Below, one piece after another: positions 34,069-41,617 of a stretch of DNA of 64,000 nt. A program made the position numbers and the translations under genes. Location of the stretch: assembly GCA_963724625.1 (NCBI GenBank), contig CAVRVO010000029.1, forward strand, positions 248,001-312,000. Direction: 5' to 3'. This DNA comes from DATBVX01 sp963724625 (GTDB lineage Bacteria > Pseudomonadota > Gammaproteobacteria > Steroidobacterales > Steroidobacteraceae). Numbering within the stretch: position 1 is the first letter of the stretch; each line of letters starts with the position of its first letter. The notes under the pieces were generated by a model that ran no database searches, had not been told where the DNA came from, and saw only the letters and a list, made by a program, of their open reading frames with translations.

Positions 34069-34950
34069 CTACATCGTTGAGTCTTTTGCCGCCGGTGCGA
34101 TCAGGTTGCCGTTATCGACCAACGGGATCCTGTAGCTCGCCAGGATGGCGTTGATCTCCCCGCGATGACTGGCGATCCAGGCGTCAAGAGTGTCTTTCCA
34201 CTCCTTCTCGCCGAATCGCACACCCATCGAAATCTCGTAGTCGAACGTGATACCAGGATCGGGTTTGAAGGCGACAGTTCGCCAGGCCTCGCCGCCCTGG
34301 TGCCGGCCGGCAAGATAACCCGCGATCGGCCCCCAGACCACCGCCAGGTCGATTGTGCCCGCAGTCATATCGCGCTCGACGATCAGCGCCGGATTCTCGT
34401 GTACGTCGCCACTCTGTCGCGTGTAGAACACTCCCTGATCGAGCAGCTTGTTGCGCAGCAGCCAGTCGACGCCGGGCGAGCCTGCAAACGCCCCGATCTT
34501 GAGCGCATGCAGCTGCTCGGGGGCGAGCTTCAACAGGTCATCCGGACTCTGGACCTGCGCCAGCTTGCCACCCGATGGCAGCACCAATGCGTACGTCGAA
34601 TGCATGTAAGGCTGCGTCGTGGCGGTGAGCTCGTAGCCTTTCGGCACGCCGATGATGACGTCGCATTTGTATTGATTCGTGCTTTCGTCCTTCATACGCA
34701 GCGTGTTGCGTACGAAGCCCATGCGCTGCGGGAAGAATGTGTACTCAAGTTGCCGGCCCAGATCACCGGCCAGCCTGGCGGCTATGCGGTTCTCGTAGCC
34801 TTCACCGGTGGTATTCGACTGCGGCATGCTGTCTGGGTCGGCACACACTCGCAACGTGCCCGCGGAGTCTTCTGCGCGCGCCAGCCCCGCGAGTGCCACG
34901 CAGGCGCACATCAGCGAGACTGCCGTTGCACGTCGTAGACCACTGCCCAT
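34069..34950 (-). CDS. xoxJ: XoxJ-like periplasmic binding protein of the methanol dehydrogenase cluster
   Basis: Periplasmic protein, 293 residues, with a signal peptide ending near ALAGLARAED. The mature start TLRVCADPDSMPQSNTTGEGYENRIAARLAGDLG is characteristic of quinoprotein-dehydrogenase-associated solute-binding proteins (XoxJ/MxaJ). YKCDVIIGVPKGYELTATTQPYMHSTYALV follows. XoxJ is thought to help activate XoxF rather than bind a transport substrate. It lies 46 bp after xoxG, in the order xoxF-xoxG-xoxJ. Confidence 0.88.
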   Translation of the reverse strand: MGSGLRRATAVSLMCACVALAGLARAEDSAGTLRVCADPDSMPQSNTTGEGYENRIAARLAGDLGRQLEYTFFPQRMGFVRNTLRMKDESTNQYKCDVIIGVPKGYELTATTQPYMHSTYALVLPSGGKLAQVQSPDDLLKLAPEQLHALKIGAFAGSPGVDWLLRNKLLDQGVFYTRQSGDVHENPALIVERDMTAGTIDLAVVWGPIAGYLAGRHQGGEAWRTVAFKPDPGITFDYEISMGVRFGEKEWKDTLDAWIASHRGEINAILASYRIPLVDNGNLIAPAAKDSTM

Positions 34951-34996
34951 GTGAGATCTTCAGATCGGCCCGTCGACCGCTAGCGGTCGACAGCAC

Positions 34997-35425
34997 TCAT
35001 TTCTGCTCTTCAATCGCAGACAGGTGCCCCGGCTGGATTTTCCCATCGGAGCGACCTTTCAGGTACGCGTAAAGATACTCCCAATTCTTGTTGATCATGT
35101 CGCTGGTCGCAAACGGCGGCATACCCTTCTCCGGGTTGCCCTTCATCAGTTGCTCGTGGAATCTCTCTTTCGTGATGGTCTTGAACGACTCGATCAGCGA
35201 CGGCCCCACCAGACCCTCCTGGGTCGGGCCGTGGCAGCGATCGCAGGCCATTGCGCGCCAGGTCTTCCAGCCGGCCAGCGTATTCGCATCTACCTTGTTG
35301 CCGTCCTTCACGGTGTAGAGCGGGCCCTGCTGCTTGGATGTCGTCGACGACGCCGGATCCGCCATGAGCGATGTCGAAACCAGCAGCGCAAGCGCAATGA
35401 GCGTGACCAAACCGCGTCTCATCAT
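34997..35425 (-). CDS. xoxG: Cytochrome c, electron acceptor of XoxF (XoxG-like)
   Basis: Periplasmic single-haem cytochrome c, 142 residues. Signal peptide at residues 1-22; haem site Cys61-x-x-Cys64-His65 (MACDRCHGPTQEGLVGPSL); probable axial Met in KGMPPFATSDM. It lies directly downstream of xoxF, so it is the likely electron acceptor for methanol oxidation. Start set at the tandem ATG 35425 after GGAGGG. A strong hairpin separates it from xoxF. Confidence 0.87.
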   Translation of the reverse strand: MMRRGLVTLIALALLVSTSLMADPASSTTSKQQGPLYTVKDGNKVDANTLAGWKTWRAMACDRCHGPTQEGLVGPSLIESFKTITKERFHEQLMKGNPEKGMPPFATSDMINKNWEYLYAYLKGRSDGKIQPGHLSAIEEQK

Positions 35426-35445
35426 CACCCTCCGGACAAAATTGC

Positions 35446-35478
35446 GGCCTGCCACGCTCCCAAGGAGCGTGGCAGGCC
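35446..35478. terminator. Perfect hairpin between xoxF and xoxG
   Basis: GGCCTGCCACGCTCC pairs perfectly with GGAGCGTGGCAGGCC around a 3-base loop; on the transcribed (minus) strand it is followed by GCAATTTTG. It can act as a partial terminator or mRNA stabiliser and would give more xoxF than xoxG message. Confidence 0.75.
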
Positions 35479-35491
35479 GTAAGGTTTGATA

Positions 35492-37330
35492 TTACCGCGA
35501 CGCCGTCTTGGTCGAAGACCCGCCGGGCAGTGAGAACACAAACAAGGAGCCGCCAAGAGTCGTGAACTTGGCCAGGTCCTTATATCCGCCGACTGCACCC
35601 AGACCATCAGTGTCCTTGGTCAGGCCGGCCGCCATGCCGATGCCCGCCCATCCACCGATGCCTGAGTAGATGCCGACGTATTGTTTGCCGTCGTACTGGT
35701 ACGTGAACACGTTGCCGATGATTCCGGACGGGGTCTTGAACTTCCACAGCTCTTTCCCGTCCTTCGTGCTGACGGCCTTCAGATAGCCTTCCAGCGTGCC
35801 GTAGAACACGACGTCGCCCGCAGTCGTCAACGCACCGGACCATACCGAGAAGCGCTCGGGCTTGGACCAGACGATCTTGCCCTTGGCCGGATCCCACGCA
35901 ATGAAGTTGCCCATGCCGCCGTGGCTTTCCGGCGCCGGGAACATCGTCAGCGTGGCGCCGACGTAGGGCTGACCCGCCGTGTATTCGACCTGGAACGGCT
36001 CATAGGTCATGCACACATGGTTCGTCGGAACCATGAGGAGGCCTGACTTGACGTCGTAGCTCGCCGGCTGTTGATCCTTCGATCCCAGCGCCGCCGGGCA
36101 GATGCCCTTGACGTTCACGTCCGGACCCGTCGTCTGCGGCGAATAACGCTTGTCGACGATCGGACGTCCCGTCTTCATGTCGACCTTGGTCGCCCAGTTG
36201 ACTTTCGGGTCATACTTTTCGGCCACGAGCAGTTCGCCCGTTGCACGGTTCAGCGTGTAGCCGAAGCCGTTGCGATCGAAGTGCACCGCGACCGGTGTCG
36301 ACTTGCCGTTGATCGTGGTGTCGAGCAACACGACTTCGTTGATCCCGTCATAGTCCCACTCATCGTGCGGCGTCATCTGGTAGACCCACTTCGCCACGCC
36401 CGTGTCGAGGTCGCGCGCCCAGATCGTCATCGACCACTTGTTGTCGCCAGGACGCTGCGCCGGATTCCAGGTACTCGGATTGCCGGACCCGTAGTACACC
36501 AGGTTCAGCTTCGGATCATAGGAGTACCAGCCCCAGGTGGTGCCGCCGCCGATCTTCCACTGATCACCCTGCCAGGTCTTGAGCGAGGAGTCCTTGCCGA
36601 CGGGCGCCATCTTGCCGTCCGTCCAGGTCATCGTCTTGGCAGGATCAATCAGCATTTCGGCATCTGGCCCGGTGCTGTAGCCCTTCCAGACCTGCTTGCC
36701 GGTCTTGACGTCATACGCGACAAGGCGGCCACGCACGCCGAATTCACCACCGGAAATACCGGTGAGCACTTTGTCCTTGAACACGTGCGGGGCGTTGGTG
36801 TTGGTCTCGCCCTTCTTCGGATCGCCGTTCTTGGCAGTCCATACCACTTTGCCGGTGTTGGCATCGAGAGCAACGAGCGTCGTGTCCGCCTGTTGCAGGA
36901 AGATCTTGCCGTCACCGTATGCGAGACCGCGATTGACGGTATCGCAACACATCACCGGAACAACATCGGTGTCCTGCTTCGGCTCGTACTTCCATTTGAA
37001 GCTCTGGTCCTTGAGGTTGACCGCAAACACGTTGTTCGGGAACGGCGAATGCACGTACATGGTGTCGCCTACCACCAGCGGTGAACCCTCATGACCACGC
37101 AGCACGCCCGTCGACATCGTCCATGCCACCTGCAGGTTCGCAACGTTGCTCGCATTAACCTGCTTCAGGTCGCTATAGCGATGATTGGCGTAATCACCGG
37201 CCTGGGACGCCCAGTTGGACGAGGAGCTCATGGCTTTTTCGAGATCAGTCTGGGCTACAGCGGTGCTCGCATACGCCGCCAGCGCGAGCATGCCTGCCCC
37301 AAGAAACACGGAACATCGTTCGTACTTCAT
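35492..37330 (-). CDS. xoxF: Lanthanide-dependent methanol dehydrogenase XoxF
   Basis: Periplasmic PQQ enzyme oxidising methanol to formaldehyde (or formate). 612 residues from ATG 37330, with a signal peptide ending at TAVAQ. Eight-bladed propeller with the vicinal disulfide Cys128-Cys129 (VMCCDTVNRG), metal ligands Glu196 (SGGEFGVRG) and Asn284 (GSGNPSTWN), catalytic Asp326 and, two residues later, Asp328 (HDEWDYDGINE). That extra Asp is the hallmark of lanthanide-binding XoxF; calcium MxaF has Ala there. Upstream lies a promoter region; downstream xoxG and xoxJ. No MxaI small subunit is seen. Confidence 0.95.
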   Translation of the reverse strand: MKYERCSVFLGAGMLALAAYASTAVAQTDLEKAMSSSSNWASQAGDYANHRYSDLKQVNASNVANLQVAWTMSTGVLRGHEGSPLVVGDTMYVHSPFPNNVFAVNLKDQSFKWKYEPKQDTDVVPVMCCDTVNRGLAYGDGKIFLQQADTTLVALDANTGKVVWTAKNGDPKKGETNTNAPHVFKDKVLTGISGGEFGVRGRLVAYDVKTGKQVWKGYSTGPDAEMLIDPAKTMTWTDGKMAPVGKDSSLKTWQGDQWKIGGGTTWGWYSYDPKLNLVYYGSGNPSTWNPAQRPGDNKWSMTIWARDLDTGVAKWVYQMTPHDEWDYDGINEVVLLDTTINGKSTPVAVHFDRNGFGYTLNRATGELLVAEKYDPKVNWATKVDMKTGRPIVDKRYSPQTTGPDVNVKGICPAALGSKDQQPASYDVKSGLLMVPTNHVCMTYEPFQVEYTAGQPYVGATLTMFPAPESHGGMGNFIAWDPAKGKIVWSKPERFSVWSGALTTAGDVVFYGTLEGYLKAVSTKDGKELWKFKTPSGIIGNVFTYQYDGKQYVGIYSGIGGWAGIGMAAGLTKDTDGLGAVGGYKDLAKFTTLGGSLFVFSLPGGSSTKTASR

Positions 37331-37377
37331 ATTCCCCCCTTCGCGGAAGATGACCATTCCAATCGCCTTTTCAAAGA

Positions 37378-37389
37378 GTAGCTACGTAG
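37378..37389. promoter_or_regulatory. Palindromic site in the xoxF upstream region
   Basis: Two overlapping palindromes, GTAGCTAC (37378-37385) and CTACGTAG (37382-37389), lie about 50 bp upstream of xoxF in the 191-bp gap between xoxF and the divergent Cys-rich gene. A binding site for a regulator is possible; no known consensus is recognised, and the TCATGA element of pqqA is absent here. Confidence 0.3.
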
Positions 37390-37521
37390 TGTAATCGCTT
37401 AGACATTAGTTTGGACGCATATCAATACACCCATGGCGTCGCCGCGACAACCTGTCCGCTGGAGCAGGTCTCCGGTGCGGCGTACGATCGGCGCGCCGCC
37501 CCCCACCAAGCGAGGTCGAAG

Positions 37522-37911
37522 ATGGCGAACCGAATCCTTCGAGCAGCCCGCACGGCTGCCTTCGCGCTCCTCGGCGCAGGCGCCGTATGCGTGGCGGAGA
37601 CACCCCCTGGCGACTGCACCAAGCAAGGCTTTCCGACCCCGGCCCGCGTCGAGTTCGTTCAGGAATGCATGATGAAAAGCGGCGGTGAGCTCGGCAACCT
37701 CTATCAGTGCTCGTGCGCCATCGACTGGATAGCCAAAGAGGTGAGTTACGACGACTTCGTCGAGTGGGAGACGTTTGCGCGTAATGCCTCCATGGCAGGC
37801 GAAAGAGGCGGGGTTTTCCGGGACACCGACGAGGCCAAGAAGGAAGGCAAGCAGTATCGGGACCTCGAAAGTGAGGCTTATCAGGCCTGCGGGGTTCGGC
37901 TTCGAAAATAG
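37522..37911 (+). CDS. Small secreted Cys-rich protein divergent from xoxF
   Basis: 129 residues, not recognised as a named family. A signal peptide is visible (ILRAARTAAFALLGAGAVCVAE). The mature part has five cysteines (32, 49, 63, 65 and 123), including YQCSCAIDWI, and conserved-looking acidic/aromatic helices (SYDDFVEWETFARNA). It is probably periplasmic with two disulfides and one free Cys. Transcribed away from xoxF from the shared 191-bp region, so a role with methanol oxidation is plausible but inferred from place only. Confidence 0.65.
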   Translation: MANRILRAARTAAFALLGAGAVCVAETPPGDCTKQGFPTPARVEFVQECMMKSGGELGNLYQCSCAIDWIAKEVSYDDFVEWETFARNASMAGERGGVFRDTDEAKKEGKQYRDLESEAYQACGVRLRK

Positions 37912-37936
37912 GCTGACTGGGGGACCGCGAGCGCCA

Positions 37937-39007
37937 TCAGTGTTTCGAGGCCGGTGGCGTCGGACCGAGAGCGACGCCCCAGGGCGATTGCCCAACGGGT
38001 ATGGTCTTGGTGACGCGCAAGCTCGAGGTATCAACGACGCTGACATCGTTCGACGGTCCGTTAGCGGTGTATAGGGTGCGGCCGTCCTTTGACAGGGCGA
38101 TGCCCCACGGTCGAGCGCCGACTTTGACCTCTTCAAGAAGCTTGCGAGTCGCTGGCGAGATGACCGCGACCGTCCCGCCGCGGCCTGTGCTTACGTACAG
38201 GCGATCGCGTGACGCATCGAGCAGCACTGCCATCGGACGAGCCTCTTTGCGCAATTCCATCCAGCGCTCGACCGGCGTTCCGCCCGGTACCGAAAGTCGG
38301 TACACCGAGCTGTCAAACTCGCCCGACACATAGGCAGTCCGACTGTCCGGCGTAAACGCGACATCACGTGGGCGCTTGCCCACCGGCACGGAGCGCAGAA
38401 CTTTGAAGGCTTGCGCGTCGATGATCGCAACCGCGTTGTCGGACTCGTTGGTCACCAGCACCCATTTGCCGTCCGGCGAGACGCGCACGCCTTCCGGCTC
38501 GCGTCCGACAGAAATCTGCGCCTGTATCTTGCCGCTGTCCGTGTGCAGTACTGAGGTCGTCGCCGCGTCTTCGTTGGTGATGAAGAGCAGCTGCCCATCG
38601 GCGCTGAGGTCGAAGGTTTCCGGGTCCGATCCAGCCTTAAGTACGCCATGCAGCTGGAGCGTGGCCGTGTCGACCACAGCGATGCCGTCCGCCTGCAGAT
38701 CGCGTTCGAGCTTTTCGCATTCTTCATCGGGAACGCTCGGCGGACACTTCGGCAGGCCACTCACCGCGACGTAAAGCCTGGAACCATCCTTGCTGAGCTT
38801 GAGGCCGCGCGGGCGCTTGCCCACGTTCACGGTCGCAATGACTGCGGCCTTCGCCGTGTCGATGACCGTTACTGTCTGACCATCTTCGTTGGACACGTAG
38901 GCGCGTTCGGCACCCGCAAGGAACGGCAGTTGCGCCAGGAACACAAACCAAGACATCCGAGTTACGAAGGCCGACACACGCGAGGATTCGCAGTTTTGCT
39001 TGGACAT
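37937..39007 (-). CDS. PQQ-catabolism-associated beta-propeller protein (YVTN repeats)
   Basis: Secreted propeller protein, 356 residues. After a signal peptide (SWFVFLAQLPFLAGA) it consists of about seven repeats of the type YVSNEDGQTVTVIDTAKAAV and SVGREPEGVRVSPDGKWVLVTN. This matches the beta-propeller family found beside PQQ-dependent alcohol-oxidation genes and ABC transporters. Role unknown; a periplasmic partner of quinoprotein dehydrogenases is inferred. It faces the Cys-rich gene and is divergent from the porin gene. Start at 39007 chosen because the signal peptide follows. Confidence 0.82.
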   Translation of the reverse strand: MSKQNCESSRVSAFVTRMSWFVFLAQLPFLAGAERAYVSNEDGQTVTVIDTAKAAVIATVNVGKRPRGLKLSKDGSRLYVAVSGLPKCPPSVPDEECEKLERDLQADGIAVVDTATLQLHGVLKAGSDPETFDLSADGQLLFITNEDAATTSVLHTDSGKIQAQISVGREPEGVRVSPDGKWVLVTNESDNAVAIIDAQAFKVLRSVPVGKRPRDVAFTPDSRTAYVSGEFDSSVYRLSVPGGTPVERWMELRKEARPMAVLLDASRDRLYVSTGRGGTVAVISPATRKLLEEVKVGARPWGIALSKDGRTLYTANGPSNDVSVVDTSSLRVTKTIPVGQSPWGVALGPTPPASKH

Positions 39008-39108
39008 GGTGCTAGACTCTGCCGCGCTGAGATCGGTTCTGTGAGTAGCCACGAGGTTTTGTAGCCTTGTAACAACTTTAACCGCTTAGGTCACGAGGGG
39101 GACTCGTC

Positions 39109-40371
39109 ATGAACGTTCGCAGAGTTGTTTTTGCGTGCGCCGGTGCGCTGGGACTGACGTTGGCGTCCCAGGGGGCGGGCGCATTCGGCATGATGGATGT
39201 GGGTGAATGGAAGGTGGAGTTCAGTGGAAACGTCAATGGTTTTCTGAGCAACGTCGACTGCAGCTCGGATACCACCGGGCCCGTCCTGGGAGGACTCGCT
39301 TGCGGATCAATCTCCGGCGCTGACTACCAGGACACCAACATCCGCACCGGCCTCCTGCCATCCTGGCTCGGATTTCATGCGGAGAGGACCGAGGGCAGCA
39401 CCAAGTACGGTGTCACCATCGGCTTTCAGCCGGGCATCGATGGCGCCAATCAAGGTGGCCGCGCCATTGATGGTGGTCTCGGGCTAAACGCTTCGAACTT
39501 CCGCCAGGTGTTCCTGGAGTGGTCCGGCGGCTGGGGCGGCATCAAGATCGGTCGCGATCTGGGCATCTTCGGTTCGGACGCGATCCTGTCCGACATGACC
39601 CTGCTCGGCGTCGGCACTGTCTCCGATCTCACGCGCGGCGGCGGCAACACGTCGTTGGGCCGCATTGGCGTCGGCTATGTGTACGCGGACTGGAAAGGCC
39701 AGATCCAGTATTCGTCACCGAAATTTGGCGGCTTCAGTTTCAACCTGGCAGTGGTTGATCCGTGGGGTCTCGTCGATCTGTCCGGCGCGAGCAGCAGTGC
39801 TACCGACTTCAATCAGGAAGCTCCCGACTTCCTCGGCAGCAATGGCTGGGAAGGCAAGGTCAATTACGCCTGGGAAGGTGATTTCAACGGAAAAGTCTGG
39901 GCGAGCTTCATCTATCAGAAGGTCGAGAGTTCCACCTTCAGTGGGGAAACCGCCAAGGGTTATGACATCGGCGCCAAGGTCGGATTCAAAGGCCTGGAGG
40001 GCGTCGGCTATTACTACAAGGGCGACGGGGTTGGCACGACCGACTTCCTGTTCGACGCCATGGATGTCTTCGGCAACATGCGAGATTCGGACGGCTACTA
40101 CGTGCAGGCCACGTGGAAGATCCCGGGTATCGGCACCAAGATCGGCGCGAGCTTTGGCGCGAGCAACCTCGATCAGACTTCGGCGGAGGCAGGCATTCCG
40201 GTGCTTTCGGACCTCGTGGAGAAGAACGAGTCGTATGTCCTCGGGATCTATCATCCGATCACGAGTGCCTTGAACCTGGTCCTCGAGTACACGAACACCG
40301 AGTCGACGTCGCACAGCGGCAACAAGGCGAAAGAAAGCGCGATAGCCTTCGGCGCGATTCTGTTCTACTAA
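39109..40371 (+). CDS. Outer-membrane porin
   Basis: 420 residues with a signal peptide (VVFACAGALGLTLASQGAGA) and a C-terminus ending SAIAFGAILFY, the terminal aromatic needed for barrel assembly. The body alternates polar and aromatic residues (GGIKIGRDLGIFGSDAILSDMTL, GFSFNLAVVDPW), as in Gram-negative general porins. It stands between two PQQ dehydrogenase genes and may let alcohols or other small solutes through, but specificity is unknown. A long stretch of AGGGGG precedes the ATG. Confidence 0.82.
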   Translation: MNVRRVVFACAGALGLTLASQGAGAFGMMDVGEWKVEFSGNVNGFLSNVDCSSDTTGPVLGGLACGSISGADYQDTNIRTGLLPSWLGFHAERTEGSTKYGVTIGFQPGIDGANQGGRAIDGGLGLNASNFRQVFLEWSGGWGGIKIGRDLGIFGSDAILSDMTLLGVGTVSDLTRGGGNTSLGRIGVGYVYADWKGQIQYSSPKFGGFSFNLAVVDPWGLVDLSGASSSATDFNQEAPDFLGSNGWEGKVNYAWEGDFNGKVWASFIYQKVESSTFSGETAKGYDIGAKVGFKGLEGVGYYYKGDGVGTTDFLFDAMDVFGNMRDSDGYYVQATWKIPGIGTKIGASFGASNLDQTSAEAGIPVLSDLVEKNESYVLGIYHPITSALNLVLEYTNTESTSHSGNKAKESAIAFGAILFY

Positions 40372-40406
40372 GAAGTCTGATTCAGACAAATAGTCGCTAG
40401 GCTGAG

Positions 40407-40433
40407 AGTGGTGGCGCCTCAGGCGCCGCCACT
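40407..40433. terminator. Hairpin after the porin gene
   Basis: AGTGGTGGCGCC and GGCGCCGCCACT pair over 12 bp (one G-T pair) around a TCA loop, 35 bp after the porin stop. Only a weak T-run follows (GTCCTTG). Probably ends or protects the porin message. Confidence 0.6.
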
Positions 40434-40468
40434 GTCCTTGAAACGGGGAATGCAGGGTGAGACTGCAG

Positions 40469-41506
40469 ATGACGACGAGCGGCACGCGATCGTCGCGACA
40501 GAAAGACCGCTCTCAGAAACTGGAACGATGTCCTGAGCGCCAGACCTCGTCGGGCCGCTGCAAAGCGGTGCTGGCCTGGGGTCTGTTCGCGCTCACGTTG
40601 GGTGCTGCCGCGTGGTCGGCGAACGATGCTCCGCAAGGCACGGTGTCGCTTTGGACTGGGGATGATGAGTGGGTGAGGATCGAGCCTCAGGACAAGGCTG
40701 CGACTGTGCCAAACGATCAGCCGGTTTCCCTGGACGGCGCTACAGTCGTGCGCTCCCTCAGCGCGCTGCGAATTCGTATCGTCGATCCCGACACCGGCAC
40801 GGAAGTTCAGCACACTGCGTTCACTGCAGATGAGGTTGGGCGTATCGCCTCCTACGTGACTTCGGGACTCGCGAAGGCAGGCCCGCGGCAGGACGTGACG
40901 TTCAGCACCATCGGCAGTCATTCTCGCGGTGTAGGCAGTTCGATCAAGGATCCGACCGTCAATGCCGGGCGGATTTTCTACCAGGGCGGAAAGCTCAACG
41001 TGATCTTCGGGGAGCTGCAGTCGAATTACCGCAAGAAGAATATCTACGGGCAGAGGGAGGATTTCACTCCACGCCGCCAGGGAACGCGCGAGAAAGCCAG
41101 CAAACAGAAACTGGCGCTTACATTGGTACCCGGAGTCGCGCTTCAGTCGACGCCAAGTGGCGTACGCGACGATTGGGCGACGATCGATCTTGCCGTTGCC
41201 GGCGCACAGACCGTCGCAACATCCCCGGCCGCAGCGGCGACAGCGGCGCAGGCACCATCGGCTTCACCCGCCCCCCAGCCAGGTCCGCCGCCGGCAGCAA
41301 CCGGAGCTGCCGCAACAGTGGCTCCTGCAGCCGCGGGCGCAGCACCCGCGCCGGCACCTGTAGCTGCGCCCACTGCTCCCGCAGCCGACAGCAAGACAGC
41401 GGATCTCGAGCGTCGCTTGCGCGCGCTCAAGGAAATGAAAGACAAAGGTCTCATCACCGAAGAGGCGTACAACGCCAAGATGAAAGAGCTGCTTTCCGAG
41501 CTGTGA
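40469..41506 (+). CDS. Uncharacterised envelope protein with C-terminal SHOCT domain
   Basis: 345 residues. A hydrophobic segment at about residues 36-55 (AVLAWGLFALTLGAAAWSA) acts as signal or anchor. A central domain (about 60-230, VRSLSALRIRIVDPDTGTEV, FGELQSNYRKKNIYGQRED) is of unknown function. An Ala/Pro-rich linker of some 70 residues follows, and the end LERRLRALKEMKDKGLITEEAYNAKMKELLSEL is a SHOCT domain, often a short oligomerising module. Start taken at ATG 40469 after GGTGA; a GTG at 40457 is in frame. The stop lies within a 9-bp-stem hairpin (41501-41523). Confidence 0.65.
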   Translation: MTTSGTRSSRQKDRSQKLERCPERQTSSGRCKAVLAWGLFALTLGAAAWSANDAPQGTVSLWTGDDEWVRIEPQDKAATVPNDQPVSLDGATVVRSLSALRIRIVDPDTGTEVQHTAFTADEVGRIASYVTSGLAKAGPRQDVTFSTIGSHSRGVGSSIKDPTVNAGRIFYQGGKLNVIFGELQSNYRKKNIYGQREDFTPRRQGTREKASKQKLALTLVPGVALQSTPSGVRDDWATIDLAVAGAQTVATSPAAAATAAQAPSASPAPQPGPPPAATGAAATVAPAAAGAAPAPAPVAAPTAPAADSKTADLERRLRALKEMKDKGLITEEAYNAKMKELLSEL

Positions 41507-41617
41507 GTCACTTCGACTCACAGCGTGCTAGGTCGCAGCGCAGACTGGGCCACAATTTTTTCCGTGGCGCAAACAGCTAATTCGCGTCCTGCCAAAAGGG
41601 ACGACAAGGGGGATTCC

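Noticed and set aside
37331..39108. Similar CGCTTAG stretches upstream of xoxF and of the porin gene as a common operator
   Set aside because: They match over about 10 bases but in opposite orientation relative to the genes; not enough to support a site.
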